Assembly (NCBI GenBank): GCA_030765525.1
Contig: JAVCCK010000027.1
Span: forward strand, 300,910-364,909
Direction of reading: 5' to 3'
Length of the DNA stretch: 64,000 nt
Source: Candidatus Lernaella stagnicola
GTDB taxonomy: Bacteria > Lernaellota > Lernaellaia > Lernaellales > Lernaellaceae
In this document: positions 44,498 through 53,717 of the stretch, piece by piece
Position numbering within the stretch: position 1 is the stretch's first letter
How the letters are laid out: the number at the start of each line of letters is the position of its first letter
The notes under the pieces: model-generated
Seen by the model: the letters and a program-made list of their open reading frames with translations, nothing else
Told to the model about the DNA's origin: nothing
The model's database searches: none
Made by a program: the position numbers and the translations under genes

Positions 44498-45361
44498 CTA
44501 TTGCGCTTCGTATTCGTTGTAGTTGCAGTGTCCCTCCCCCGAGTGCCCCAGGGTGAACAGCGCCGCGACAAACGTTGCGTAGTCATCCGGATCCATCTGG
44601 GCGGCCATTTCGTCCTGATCGATCTCCAGCGCTCCGGCGGCGGCGAGATCGGCGAAGGCCTGGAAGCCGAGTGCTCCGGGATTAACGCCTTCGGGATTAC
44701 CTAGGTCTTCGTAGTCGCCGAAGAGGTGATCGGAGTGAAAGGTTGTTTCCAGCGTGCCGTTGCCGCCCGCGTCTACGACGCCGGCGAATTCGTCATTGAC
44801 TTCCTGATGGCAACTGGTGAACGTCATCTGTTCGTTCAGTTTGATCGTAAAGGCGATCGCATCGCTGTCTTTGGTCGCGACACCCTGCATAACGATCGAG
44901 TAGCCGGGGAAAAAGTCGCCTTCGCTTTGCACCATGTTGAAGGCTGCGTAATTGTAATTGCCGGCTGGCGCGGCCAGCGAGCCCACTTCCTGCGGACCGT
45001 CGCCTTCGGTCAGGTCCAATGTGTGAACACCGTCCAATGCCACGTGGGCCGCACCCTCCGGGATATCTTCGTGTGGATGGCCGGCGTGGGCGACGGTCAG
45101 CGCCTGTTCGTCGGTTTCTTCGGCCACTTGGATGCCGGTGAGACCGCTTAGGGTAATGTAGAAGTGATCGAAGCTGATCAGCCAACCGGTCTTGTCAACG
45201 AAACCCTCACGGATGAACTCTTCGCCGTTGGCGGTAAAAGTCAGGGTGCCGGTCATCCCGGCGCCGTCATCGTCGTCATCATCACCGCAGGCGGTGACGA
45301 GCAATGCGGCCGTAGCGATAAGCAGAAGGCCGACAATCAACCAAGCATTCAAACTTTTCAT
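44498..45361 (-). CDS. His-rich lipoprotein of the cobalt/nickel operon
   Basis: 287 residues with lipobox VTAC (Cys25), a short Asp run and then a DUF4382-like all-beta domain. Residues ~90-112 carry several His with acidic residues (HAGHPHEDI, AAHVALDGVH); others are in TSCHQEVND, FHSDHLF and the C-terminal LGHSGEGHC. This content fits metal capture at the outer membrane. AAGGAG supports the start. It lies 17 bp after the TonB receptor gene and ~100 bp before the periplasmic protein gene, within the metal-uptake operon. Confidence 0.8.
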   Translation of the reverse strand: MKSLNAWLIVGLLLIATAALLVTACGDDDDDDGAGMTGTLTFTANGEEFIREGFVDKTGWLISFDHFYITLSGLTGIQVAEETDEQALTVAHAGHPHEDIPEGAAHVALDGVHTLDLTEGDGPQEVGSLAAPAGNYNYAAFNMVQSEGDFFPGYSIVMQGVATKDSDAIAFTIKLNEQMTFTSCHQEVNDEFAGVVDAGGNGTLETTFHSDHLFGDYEDLGNPEGVNPGALGFQAFADLAAAGALEIDQDEMAAQMDPDDYATFVAALFTLGHSGEGHCNYNEYEAQ

Positions 45362-45378
45362 CGATGGCTCCTTTTTTG

Positions 45379-48009
45379 TCAGAATTTAGCGGTTACCGTC
45401 AGCCGGGACGAGAACGGCGTGCCCGGCGTCCAGTGAATTCCGTTGAGTGTTTCACCGTTGGGCTCCGGCCGCGTTTCGTATGAAAACACGGCGTCTTCCC
45501 ATTCGGTGTCCAACACGTTATCGATTGCCAGTTCGACTCCCCAGGCGGGGGTGTCGTATCCGGCCACGAGATCAAGCACGTAATACGGCTCGGCCCAATC
45601 GCCTTGATCCAATTCGCGGGGTCCCATATAGCGGCCCCGCACCATGCCGCGCAGGCCCAGATCGTGCGACCAGCCGACGCCGTTGGTCATCAGGGTAATC
45701 GGCCCATTGGGGATACGGTCGCGCGATTCCACAAAGCGAGCCTCGACGTAGGATGCGTCGGTCGTTAGATACAACCACGGCAAGGGACTAACGCGGATCT
45801 CGCCGTCCAAACCGTTTCGTTGTGTTTCTTCCTTGGTCACCGACAGGCCGGTTTGCGGGTCGAAGACGAGGTCTTTTTCTTTGTTCACAAACCATGCGGC
45901 GGCGGCGAAGGTGACTCGCGTACCCCAAAAGAACACGCGCGTGCCGATTTCGCCGCCCCGGACCTTGGGAATTGTGGATTCGGGGGCATTGGCCATTTGC
46001 AGCGTCGTATTGGAGAAGAAACCCTCGCCGTAGTTGAGAAAGATGTTCCAAGGCTTCAGCGGCGTGAACACAACCGAGGCCTTCGGGCTGGCAATGGCTG
46101 CGGTTTCGCTCCAGTCGCGGCGAACGTCCTGCCGCGTATCGGCCAAGTTCGTATAGATGTTGAAAAAACGCTCGTCCTGCGTGCCCTCGCCTTCGTAAAA
46201 AAGAACGTCGTAACGCACCCCGGGGACCACGGTCAGCCAGGAGGTCAGCATCAGGTTTTCGCGCAACCAGAGGCCGAGGGAGTTTTCCGAAAACTGTAAA
46301 TTGTTGATGACGTTCCAACGTTCCCGGTGGGCGGTGTTGCCGAGCAATTGGTCGACGAGGTCGTAACGCCACTGCACACCTACGGCGGTATCCCAAACGG
46401 TTTTACCCCAGGCGGCAGTGTTGCTGTAGCGTAGATTGACGCCTGTGACCGAGCGGTTATCGCGCATTTCCTGTTGGTCGCCGCGTTCCGGATTAAGCAA
46501 GTAAAAGGTGTAGTTCGACCAGATCGTCGTGCGCTTGTAATCGTACCATCCCTGCAGGCGCAGGTTGTTGCCCCCGTCGGCCCAATCCGCGGTCAGGCCA
46601 ACGAGTTGACGATTGGATGCGACGCGATCGGAGGTGTCCAGTGAGCCGTAGCGATCCAGTCGGCCGTCCTTGACCCATTTTTCGGGCACGACGTCGGTCG
46701 CGGCGCTGTCCTGGCCGTAGTGGTTGCTCATCAGATTGATCGTCCACTCGTCGCGCAAAAACGTGTGCCCGGTGTTGGCACGGTAGGCGTCGGAGTCCCC
46801 CGGATCGGTGTAGCCGTCGCTGTGGTCGGTTTCCGCCGCGCCGACGAGCAAGTAGGGCTTTTCCACACTGAACGAGCTCATCACCCGCGCGGTGCCGAAC
46901 ATGCCGGCGGTGGCCCCGATCGTATTTTGCGGCGCGTGTCGACGCGGCACGAAATTGATCGCCCCGGCGGTGGCGAAGTTGCCGAATTCGGGGTCGTACG
47001 GTCCCTTAATGACACGGATCATGTCGATGGTTTCGGGTATTAAGAAGTGCAAATCCAGGTAGCCGTGCCCATGCACCTGCGAAGGCTCGTTGAGTGGGAT
47101 GCCATCGAGGTAGGCGGCCAGGTCTTGTCCATGCTCGGCGTCGAAACCGCGCAGGAAGTACTGATAGGCTTTGGCGCCGCCGGTGTGCTGGGAAACGTGG
47201 ACGCCGGGGATGACACGTACGAGGTCGCTCGGATTGCAGCGGGGAAAATTCCGGAAATCACGGTCGCGAACTTCACGGTCCGAGGCCGCCGTCCAGTCGC
47301 GTTTTTCCTGAACGGTGACTTCCTGCAATTCGATATCCCCCGGCTTCTGGGCGGTATCGACGTCGACGACGGTTTGGGCGTCTCCCTCATCTTCGCCGAT
47401 CGGTGTGATCTGCGGCTTGCCGTCGGGTCCGAACCGGGTTTGAAGATCCGGCATGCCATCCGCGTTCAAATCCTCCAACACCAAGCGCGGCTTTTCGTCG
47501 GCGTCGTAGAACGTCCAACGATCGACACGCCCGGCGGCGGACCGATCCTCCTCCGTACGGACGTGGCGGTTGCCCTCGATATAATGCGTGGTTTCAAAAA
47601 TCCCGTCGCCGTTTCCGTCAAGCGCCTGGCGGGTTAACAAGCCACCTTCGTAGCTTTCCCGCACGTCGACGCGGCCGTCGCGGTTGACGTCCATGCGCCC
47701 GCGTACGATCTCTCCATCCTCCACGTCCAACCAGATATCGACGCGGCCGTCGAAATCGCCGTCGCGTTCCTGCCGCACCAGGTTCCCTTGTTGGTAGTGG
47801 TTGAATGCGTCGGCGCGACCGTCCCCGTTGGTGTCCCACTCCATGTAGACGAGACGGCCGGCTCCATCACGCAGGATCTTGGCTCCCTGTGTTGGAACGG
47901 AAGAATCACCGGATAGGGCCGGAGCGTGTCCGCCGTGCGCCTGGGCGATGGACACTCCAGCGGCGACGAAGCACGAAATTACGATCCACAAGGCGAAAAA
48001 CTTTCTCAC
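45379..48009 (-). CDS. TonB-dependent receptor with N-terminal EF-hand-like repeats
   Basis: 876 residues from GTG 48009 (AGGTGA upstream). The signal peptide ends at SIAQA, directly followed by HGGHA. Residues ~40-200 hold about five calcium-type repeats (DTNGDGRADAFNHY, DGDFDGRVDIWLD, DVNRDGRVDVRE, DGNGDGIFETTHY, DLNADGMPDLQTRF). A plug domain follows (RCNPSDLVRVIPGVHVSQH; IRVIKGPYDPEFGN), then a barrel ending in LTVTAKF. The first gene of the operon with a His-rich lipoprotein and CbiMQO, it most likely imports a cobalt or nickel chelate. No cobalamin riboswitch is evident upstream. Confidence 0.9.
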   Translation of the reverse strand: MRKFFALWIVISCFVAAGVSIAQAHGGHAPALSGDSSVPTQGAKILRDGAGRLVYMEWDTNGDGRADAFNHYQQGNLVRQERDGDFDGRVDIWLDVEDGEIVRGRMDVNRDGRVDVRESYEGGLLTRQALDGNGDGIFETTHYIEGNRHVRTEEDRSAAGRVDRWTFYDADEKPRLVLEDLNADGMPDLQTRFGPDGKPQITPIGEDEGDAQTVVDVDTAQKPGDIELQEVTVQEKRDWTAASDREVRDRDFRNFPRCNPSDLVRVIPGVHVSQHTGGAKAYQYFLRGFDAEHGQDLAAYLDGIPLNEPSQVHGHGYLDLHFLIPETIDMIRVIKGPYDPEFGNFATAGAINFVPRRHAPQNTIGATAGMFGTARVMSSFSVEKPYLLVGAAETDHSDGYTDPGDSDAYRANTGHTFLRDEWTINLMSNHYGQDSAATDVVPEKWVKDGRLDRYGSLDTSDRVASNRQLVGLTADWADGGNNLRLQGWYDYKRTTIWSNYTFYLLNPERGDQQEMRDNRSVTGVNLRYSNTAAWGKTVWDTAVGVQWRYDLVDQLLGNTAHRERWNVINNLQFSENSLGLWLRENLMLTSWLTVVPGVRYDVLFYEGEGTQDERFFNIYTNLADTRQDVRRDWSETAAIASPKASVVFTPLKPWNIFLNYGEGFFSNTTLQMANAPESTIPKVRGGEIGTRVFFWGTRVTFAAAAWFVNKEKDLVFDPQTGLSVTKEETQRNGLDGEIRVSPLPWLYLTTDASYVEARFVESRDRIPNGPITLMTNGVGWSHDLGLRGMVRGRYMGPRELDQGDWAEPYYVLDLVAGYDTPAWGVELAIDNVLDTEWEDAVFSYETRPEPNGETLNGIHWTPGTPFSSRLTVTAKF

Positions 48010-48217
48010 GATGTCACCTGACCCGTAGCAATTACCCGACCGGGTGTTACGATTATCATAGACGTGTTATTGAGTCAACTCGCTTAATTAGCGTTTTCAC
48101 TGAAAACATGCAGATTGCCGAGATCCAGTCACACTTCGCTTATTTTCGTAATACGGTTTTTACCCGCGGCGTCGGACGCGTGGACCGCCGGACGCTTTTC
48201 GACATACAATATCGGTT

Positions 48218-49426
48218 ATGATTTATCTTTTGATTGGCAGCGTCTTGTTTAATGTTGCGCTATTGGCCGCCTGGTTCTACGCCGGGTGGCAGCGCAGCGG
48301 CGGTCGCCCGGACCAGGACGTTTTACAGGCCAGCGAAGAACTGTACCGAGTGGTGGCCGAGAATGCGACGGACATTCTTTGGACGATGGATTTGAAGGGG
48401 TGTTTCACGTTTGTCAATTCGTCGGTCAAACGCGTGCTAGGTTACGAGCCGGAAGACGCGTTGGCAATGGCGATTGCGGACATCCTGACCCCGGAGGCTT
48501 TCGCCGAGGGCTCGCGGCTGACGATCGAATACGAGCGACTCCATCGCCCGGCGGAAATGCGGGGGCAAAAGCCGCTGGTGCTGGAATTGGAGCACGTTCG
48601 CGCCGACGACACGCTGGTCTGGTGCGAAATCAACCTTCGTTTTCTCGTCGACGAGGACGGCACGCCGCGCGGTTATATCGGTGTGACGCGCGAAATCAGC
48701 GAACGCAAGAAGACCGAAGCGCAGCTTCTTTCGTACCAAAAGCAATTGCGGGAAATGGCCTCGCAGATGTCCTTGGTGGCCGAGCGCGAGCGCCATACGA
48801 TCGCCGAGGAGTTGCACGACCGCATCGGTCAGACGCTGGCGGTGGCGAAAATTCAATTGCAGACGTTGCACCGAAGCGCCGCCGATAAGCAGTTGGCTGA
48901 TTCATTACGCGGCTCGATCGAACTGGTCGACCAAACGATGCGGGAATCGCGCAGCCTGACGTTCGAACTAAGCCCGCCGATTTTGTACGAATTCGGATTG
49001 GTGGCCGCCACCGAATGGTATCTGGAAAAAATGGAACAACGGTATGGAATACGTTGTACCTTCGTGTCAACGGCGGAACGTCGCAAGTTAAACGACGAAT
49101 ACCGACTGCTTTTGTTTCGCGTGGTGCGCGAGCTATTGCATAACGTGATCAAGCATGCGCAGGCCGATCGCATCGACGTAACCGTTCGCACGGAAAACGA
49201 TCGGCTATTGATCGAAATCGCCGATGACGGTATTGGATTTGTACCGGAATCGCTCAATGAGCGCTATCAAGACGCCGATTCAGGGTTCGGCCTATTCAGT
49301 GTCCGCGAACGCATCGAGTATTTGAACGGCAACGTGACCATTGATTCGCAACCCGGCACTGGTACGCGAGTGGTGATGGACGTGCCGTTTTCGGCGGGAT
49401 TCGATCCGGAGTGGGAGGGAGAATGA
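48218..49426 (+). CDS. PAS-domain sensor histidine kinase (NarX/DegS class)
   Basis: 402 residues. One N-terminal membrane helix (LLIGSVLFNVALLAAWFYAG), a PAS domain (residues ~45-165; ENATDILWTMDLKGCFTFVN), then HisKA_3 dimerisation with the phosphorylated His in RERHTIAEELHDRIGQTL, and an HATPase domain (EIADDGIGFVPESL, GFGLFSVRERI). There is no periplasmic domain, so sensing is cytoplasmic or membrane-linked. The stop overlaps the regulator start (ATGA), giving a coupled pair. It lies 208 bp from, and divergent to, the metal-uptake operon. Confidence 0.93.
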   Translation: MIYLLIGSVLFNVALLAAWFYAGWQRSGGRPDQDVLQASEELYRVVAENATDILWTMDLKGCFTFVNSSVKRVLGYEPEDALAMAIADILTPEAFAEGSRLTIEYERLHRPAEMRGQKPLVLELEHVRADDTLVWCEINLRFLVDEDGTPRGYIGVTREISERKKTEAQLLSYQKQLREMASQMSLVAERERHTIAEELHDRIGQTLAVAKIQLQTLHRSAADKQLADSLRGSIELVDQTMRESRSLTFELSPPILYEFGLVAATEWYLEKMEQRYGIRCTFVSTAERRKLNDEYRLLLFRVVRELLHNVIKHAQADRIDVTVRTENDRLLIEIADDGIGFVPESLNERYQDADSGFGLFSVRERIEYLNGNVTIDSQPGTGTRVVMDVPFSAGFDPEWEGE

Positions 49427-50073
49427 ATATCAGAATATTGCTGGCCGACGACCATCAAATCGTGCGAGAGGGGTTGCGCGCCTTGCTGGAAACCGAACCG
49501 GATTTCGTCATTGTCGCCGAAGCCGAAAACGGCATGGACGCCATCGCCATGACCCACCGCCTGGCGCCGGATGTGGTGATCATGGACATTGCGATGCCGG
49601 ATATTTCCGGTATCGAGGCCACGCGCGGCATCAAACGGGATCTGCCCGAGGTGAAGGTGATCGCGCTTTCGATGCATGATGAGAAACGATTTGTCCGGGA
49701 AATGCTAAAGGCGGGGGCCAGCGGTTATCTACTTAAGGACGCCGCATTTCAGGAACTTACGCAAGCGATCAAGTTGGTCATGGACGGCAAAACCTATTTG
49801 AGCCCGGAAATCAGCGGCGTGCTCGTCGAGGACTACGTCGACAGCGTAGACAACGGCGTGAAGGGGGCCGATATCCTGGGGCCGCGCGAGCGACAAGTGC
49901 TGACCTTGCTGGCCGAAGGCAAGGCGACGCGCGAAATCGCCGAGCATCTCGCCATTGGCGTGAAAACCGTCGAGACCTACCGGCACCGCATCATGCATAA
50001 ACTCGGTCTGCGCACGGTGGCCGAACTCACGAAGTTCGCCATCCGCGAAGGTTTGACCACCCTCGACCGCTAA
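49423..50073 (+). CDS. LuxR/NarL-family response regulator
   Basis: 216 residues from the ATG at 49423 with GGGAGGGA upstream. The receiver domain has phospho-acceptor Asp55 (DVVIMDIAMPD) and the Lys of KAGASGYLLKD; the C-terminal LuxR helix-turn-helix is seen in LGPRERQVLTLLAEGKATRE and VKTVETYRHRIMHKLG. Its start overlaps the cognate kinase stop. It may act on the divergent metal operon or elsewhere; targets are not evident. A hairpin at 50104-50120 probably ends the transcript. Confidence 0.94.
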   Translation: MNIRILLADDHQIVREGLRALLETEPDFVIVAEAENGMDAIAMTHRLAPDVVIMDIAMPDISGIEATRGIKRDLPEVKVIALSMHDEKRFVREMLKAGASGYLLKDAAFQELTQAIKLVMDGKTYLSPEISGVLVEDYVDSVDNGVKGADILGPRERQVLTLLAEGKATREIAEHLAIGVKTVETYRHRIMHKLGLRTVAELTKFAIREGLTTLDR

Positions 50074-50103
50074 CCCAGCCCGCCGGAACGCGCGCACAAA
50101 GGA

Positions 50104-50130
50104 AGGCACCCGCCGTGCCTAGGTGTTGTT
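50104..50130 (+). terminator. Terminator-like hairpin after the NarL-type regulator
   Basis: AGGCAC (50104-50109) pairs with GTGCCT (50115-50120) around CCGCC and is followed by AGGTGTTGTT. The U-run is imperfect, so termination may be partial. Confidence 0.5.
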
Positions 50131-50160
50131 CAGATTGGTGGCAAATGGGAGGAGAAGGGA

Positions 50161-50324
50161 GGTCCCGGGTGTCAATGCGGTGGTGCGTAATCTAAGATGT
50201 ACCCGGGACCCATAAGGCATTGTGTGACGGGTTGCCTTTGGTGTCGTAATAATGAGGTCGCCGCGTTGTTTATTCCTAGCTGCTATTACCGTCCGGCGCC
50301 CGATGGCTTTCCGGAGCGGCGACC
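50161..50324. ncRNA. Candidate structured RNA or operator region: two long perfect inverted repeats
   Basis: Within the gene-free interval 50074-50682, GGTCCCGGGT (50161-50170) pairs perfectly with ACCCGGGACC (50201-50210) over a 30-base loop. GGTCGCCGC (50256-50264) pairs with GCGGCGACC (50316-50324), enclosing a 51-base segment that has its own TCCGG/CCGGA stem. No ORF is supported. I do not recognise a known riboswitch or housekeeping RNA; strand is undetermined. Confidence 0.4.
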
Positions 50325-50621
50325 CGTCTTAAAGACCGAACAAACCGAATTTTTTCTCGATGCTTAATCTCTGTCGCTTACAATCTCGGTGTTGTTCAGA
50401 CCTTATCTTCCTATGGAGCGATGGTCATCCAATAAATCCCTGATGCTCGTTTTCAATGCGCTTTCAATTGCGGCTATTGTCATCCGATGCGCTCCGATGC
50501 TATACACTATTCACGGATCATGCCAAAAACTCCGAAACAATAAAAAAAACAGTAATAGCAACTATTTGTGATTTGTTGGAGCGATTGAAGTGGTTGAAAC
50601 CAACGTGCGTTTTTTGAGCGA

Positions 50622-50664
50622 GTGTGCGAATACGGCACACTTTAGTTGTGCCGTTTCCGCACAC
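50622..50664 (+). promoter_or_regulatory. Strong hairpin in the leader of the esterase gene
   Basis: GTGTGCG (50622-50628) pairs with CGCACAC (50658-50664), and ACGGCACA (50632-50639) with TGTGCCGT (50647-50654), with a 3x3 internal loop and a 7-base apical loop. It ends six bases before the TAGGAGG ribosome site of the gene at 50683. The position suggests translational control or an operator. Confidence 0.55.
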
Positions 50665-50682
50665 CCTCGGTAGGAGGAAGGT

Positions 50683-51621
50683 ATGAGAACCCGCCCTTCA
50701 CGCGCCGCAATTATTTCATTTATCCTATTGTTTTCAATAGCTTGGATGGAAACTCCGGCTGCGGGAGGATCCACGAGGGTGATCGACGGCTCTTTCTCCC
50801 ACGCGGGCCGGACACGGCAGTACCGGCTCGTCATTCCTCCGGCCTATGACGGCAAAACCGCACTGCCGTTGGTCATGGTGTTCCACGGCGGTGGCGGTAA
50901 TGCCAGGCGCGCGGAACAAACCACCGGCTTTTCTCAAAAAGCGATTCGGGAGGGCTTTTTCGTCGTGTATCCGGAGGGCGTCGGCCGGCTGCCCACGCGC
51001 CACAAGCTGCTGACGTGGAATACGGGAAATTGTTGCGGCTACGCAAAGGAAATCAACAGCGATGACGTAGGGTTTGTGCGCAAGCTGTTGGTCACCCTGA
51101 AACAAGACTACCGCATCGATGCCAAGCGCGTCTTCGCCACCGGCATCTCCAACGGCGGCATGATGGCCTATCGCCTCGGCTGCGAAATGGCGGGGGAGAT
51201 AGCGGCCGTCGCGCCGGTGGCCGGGGCGATGAACGTCTCCACCTGCGGGCCGGGAGCACCGGTTTCGGTGATCGTTTTTCACGGCGTACGCGATAACCGC
51301 GTCCTGTATTCGGGCGGCGCGCCCCGCGTGCAAATCGACCCTCATCCGCGGGTGGATCGTCCCGTTTCCTACGCCGCGTCTTTTTGGGCGGCTCACAACG
51401 GCTGCGATGCGCAACCGCAACGCCTCGAACAGGGGATGATCCTGCACGAGACCTACACGAGTTGCCGACCGGGCGTGGGTTTGGAAGTCTATACGTTGAA
51501 AAACGGGCGCCACGCCTGGCCCGGCGGGCAGCGCGCCTGGGTGGGCGGCGACGAACCGAGTCGGGAGATCTCGGCGACCGATTTGATGTGGGACTTTTTC
51601 CGCCGGCATCCGCGGCCATGA
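50683..51621 (+). CDS. Secreted LpqC-type esterase (feruloyl esterase / PHB depolymerase family)
   Basis: 312 residues with an N-terminal signal sequence (IISFILLFSIAWMETPAAGG). Alpha/beta-hydrolase features of the LpqC group: oxyanion motif MVFHGGGGNARRAE (residue ~64), nucleophile motif GISNGGMMAYRLG (Ser ~150), FHGVRDNRVLYSG with the acid Asp, and NGRHAWPGG with the catalytic His. Expected to hydrolyse feruloyl or short polyester bonds outside the cytoplasm. The leader contains a strong hairpin. It is followed after 56 bp by the DUF2804 gene. Confidence 0.88.
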   Translation: MRTRPSRAAIISFILLFSIAWMETPAAGGSTRVIDGSFSHAGRTRQYRLVIPPAYDGKTALPLVMVFHGGGGNARRAEQTTGFSQKAIREGFFVVYPEGVGRLPTRHKLLTWNTGNCCGYAKEINSDDVGFVRKLLVTLKQDYRIDAKRVFATGISNGGMMAYRLGCEMAGEIAAVAPVAGAMNVSTCGPGAPVSVIVFHGVRDNRVLYSGGAPRVQIDPHPRVDRPVSYAASFWAAHNGCDAQPQRLEQGMILHETYTSCRPGVGLEVYTLKNGRHAWPGGQRAWVGGDEPSREISATDLMWDFFRRHPRP

Positions 51622-51677
51622 ACGCGGCAGGACGATTCCTCGGTAAAAACCGCGCGCCGATTCAAGCGTAGGGGACG

Positions 51678-52715
51678 ATGATGCAGCACGAAATCATGGA
51701 ATGCGGACCGTTATTGAACGAGCGCGGCGAATTGGCGCAACGCGGTTTTGCGCGGCGGCCCTTGCTCGACTACAACCCGGAAAACGTGCGCGTATCGCGA
51801 TTCGGTTTCTGGAACCGCCTCCGCTTGAAGGAATGGGATTACTACGGCATCACGACGCACGACTGGTTTTTGGGCACCGCGGTTTCCCATGCCGGTTTTG
51901 CCGGTGTGGTGTTTGTCTATTTCATCGATTTTGCGGTAGGCACGATCGAAGAGGGACTGGTTGTCACACCGCTGGGTCGCGGGTGTCGACTGCCGCGGCA
52001 GAGCACCGAGGGTGATGTCGCGTTTCGCGGCGGCGGCGTATCGCTTCACTTCCAGCGCGAGGCGGAAAGCCGCACGCTACGGATCGACTGGCCGCGCCTG
52101 AAATCGGGCCGCGCCCTTCACTTGGAAGCAAACCTCGCTCATCCCACCGGGTGGGAGTCGATCGTGATGGCGACTCCGATCGGCGAACGCGGCTTCTACT
52201 ACAACGAGAAAATCAATTGCCTGGCCGCCCGCGGCGAGCTGACCGTCGGCGAACGGCGCTTCACGTTGGAGCCCGACAGCGCGGCGGGTACCATCGATTG
52301 GGGTCGCGGGGTCTGGGCCTACCGCACGTTTTGGAACTGGGCCAGCGCGTCGGGGCGTTTGCCGAACGGGACGCCCTTCGGGTTGAACCTCGGCTCGGGC
52401 TTCGGGGACCTATCGGCGGCAACCGAGAACTGCTTTTTCCTCGACGGCCGCTTGCACAAAATTGGTTGGGTGAACATCCGTTACAATCCGGGCGATTACC
52501 TGCAGCCGTGGCGCTTCACCGACGAAGAAGGCCGTTTGGACCTCACGCTGCACCCCATCTACGACCGCATCGACAAAACGGAAATGGGCATCGTGGCATC
52601 GCAGGCGCACCAGGTATTCGGCCGCTACGAGGGCCGTGTGGTGACCGACGAGGGCAAGACGGTGGACGTGCGCGATTTGACCGGGTGGGCCGAAGAAGTG
52701 CGGAACCGGTGGTGA
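51678..52715 (+). CDS. DUF2804 family protein
   Basis: 345 residues, no signal peptide or membrane helix. The typical DUF2804 blocks are present: ECGPLLNERGELAQRGFARR at the N-terminus, RLKEWDYYGITTHDWFLGTA (~50-69), and GRGVWAYRTFWNWASASG with TPFGLNLGSGFGD (~215-245). The family belongs to the lipocalin/AttH-like hydratase superfamily; function is not established. It ends 3 bp from the convergent diguanylate cyclase gene. Confidence 0.9.
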   Translation: MMQHEIMECGPLLNERGELAQRGFARRPLLDYNPENVRVSRFGFWNRLRLKEWDYYGITTHDWFLGTAVSHAGFAGVVFVYFIDFAVGTIEEGLVVTPLGRGCRLPRQSTEGDVAFRGGGVSLHFQREAESRTLRIDWPRLKSGRALHLEANLAHPTGWESIVMATPIGERGFYYNEKINCLAARGELTVGERRFTLEPDSAAGTIDWGRGVWAYRTFWNWASASGRLPNGTPFGLNLGSGFGDLSAATENCFFLDGRLHKIGWVNIRYNPGDYLQPWRFTDEEGRLDLTLHPIYDRIDKTEMGIVASQAHQVFGRYEGRVVTDEGKTVDVRDLTGWAEEVRNRW

Positions 52716-52718
52716 GGC

Positions 52719-53618
52719 TCAATCCACACTAACGCGATTGCGGCCCTTCTTCTTACTGCGATACATCAACTCGTCGGCGCGACTCACGAGCGTTTCGGCG
52801 TCGTCGGAATCCTTCACCAAGCTGGCGCCGACCGAGACGGTAACCGAGAGCTTTTTTTCGTTCCACGGCAAGAAAGACTCGGCCACCAGCATGCGAAAGC
52901 GCTCAGCCAATCCCTCCATCGCGCTGCGGTCCACGTTGGCGGCCACAACGACGAATTCTTCGCCGCCCCAACGGCCCGGAAAATCATAGGAACGGCTCGC
53001 GCCGCGTAAGGTTCCGGCCACCATTTTCAGGACGGCGTCGCCGGCCTCGTGACCATAGCTGTCGTTGAATGTTTTAAAATGGTCGACGTCGAAAAACATC
53101 ACGCCGAAGGGCCAGCGCAATCGTTCGTATTCGCCGAACCGCCCATCAAGGACCCGGCCGGTGGCACGGCGGTTGGGCAAGCCGGTTAATGGATCGATCA
53201 TCGCCTCTCGCTCGAGCTGCACCAACTGATCGATTAGTTCGATTTTCTGGCGGTTGTCGCGAAATACCTCGACGGCGCCGATGATGTTGCCGTCTTTGTC
53301 GCGACGAGGGCTGACCCGTACGTTGACCGGCACGCGGTGGCCGTCTTTATGATGCAAAAACACGTCGACCTCGCGCGGTAGCCCGTCTTGAAGAGTGGCA
53401 TGCAAGGGGCACCCCCCGAAGCACAATTGGTTACCGTCCGCATCCACATGGCACAACAGGTTATCGGCGCAACTGTGGCCCACAACCTCGGCGGAGCCGA
53501 AGCCGGAAAGCTCTTCGGCAGCTCGGTTCCAATATTGAATACGGCGATTGTGGTCGACGAAGTACACGCCGTCGTATAGCGATTCCAACAAATCGCGATA
53601 GAAATGGTTGTCACTCAT
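52719..53618 (-). CDS. PAS-GGDEF diguanylate cyclase
   Basis: 299 residues from the ATG at 53618 (GGAGAG upstream; a frame to 53636 is less likely). The PAS domain (residues ~5-120: SLYDGVYFVDHNRRIQYWNR) contains three Cys in a CHVDADGNQLCFGGC segment. A short coiled linker leads to a GGDEF domain with the active motif GGEEF (WGGEEFVVVAANVDR), catalytically competent by sequence. An RxxD inhibitory site is not evident at the usual place five residues before it. It makes c-di-GMP in response to a PAS signal. Divergent from pseG across a palindrome. Confidence 0.93.
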   Translation of the reverse strand: MSDNHFYRDLLESLYDGVYFVDHNRRIQYWNRAAEELSGFGSAEVVGHSCADNLLCHVDADGNQLCFGGCPLHATLQDGLPREVDVFLHHKDGHRVPVNVRVSPRRDKDGNIIGAVEVFRDNRQKIELIDQLVQLEREAMIDPLTGLPNRRATGRVLDGRFGEYERLRWPFGVMFFDVDHFKTFNDSYGHEAGDAVLKMVAGTLRGASRSYDFPGRWGGEEFVVVAANVDRSAMEGLAERFRMLVAESFLPWNEKKLSVTVSVGASLVKDSDDAETLVSRADELMYRSKKKGRNRVSVD

Positions 53619-53650
53619 TAATTTTCTCTCCAGCACACATGCCGATTAAC

Positions 53651-53685
53651 CTTAGGATCGCGTTGCCAACCAGGCAACGCCTAAG
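53651..53685. promoter_or_regulatory. Interrupted palindrome between diguanylate cyclase and pseG
   Basis: Nested repeats CTTAGG (53651-53656)/CCTAAG (53680-53685) and GTTGCC (53662-53667)/GGCAAC (53673-53678) form a 35-bp dyad centred in the 99-bp divergent intergenic region. It is a candidate operator for both genes. Confidence 0.45.
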
Positions 53686-53717
53686 TACATTGGTTTTCGG
53701 AGTTTTGACGAAAGACC

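Noticed and set aside
48010..48217. Possible cobalamin riboswitch upstream of the metal-uptake TonB receptor
   Set aside because: The interval is short (208 bp), has no B12-box-like sequence and no extended leader structure; the receptor ribosome site is only a few bases from its start.
50389..50571. 60-codon frame in the gene-free interval
   Set aside because: No ribosome site, no signal or domain; AT-rich non-coding appearance.
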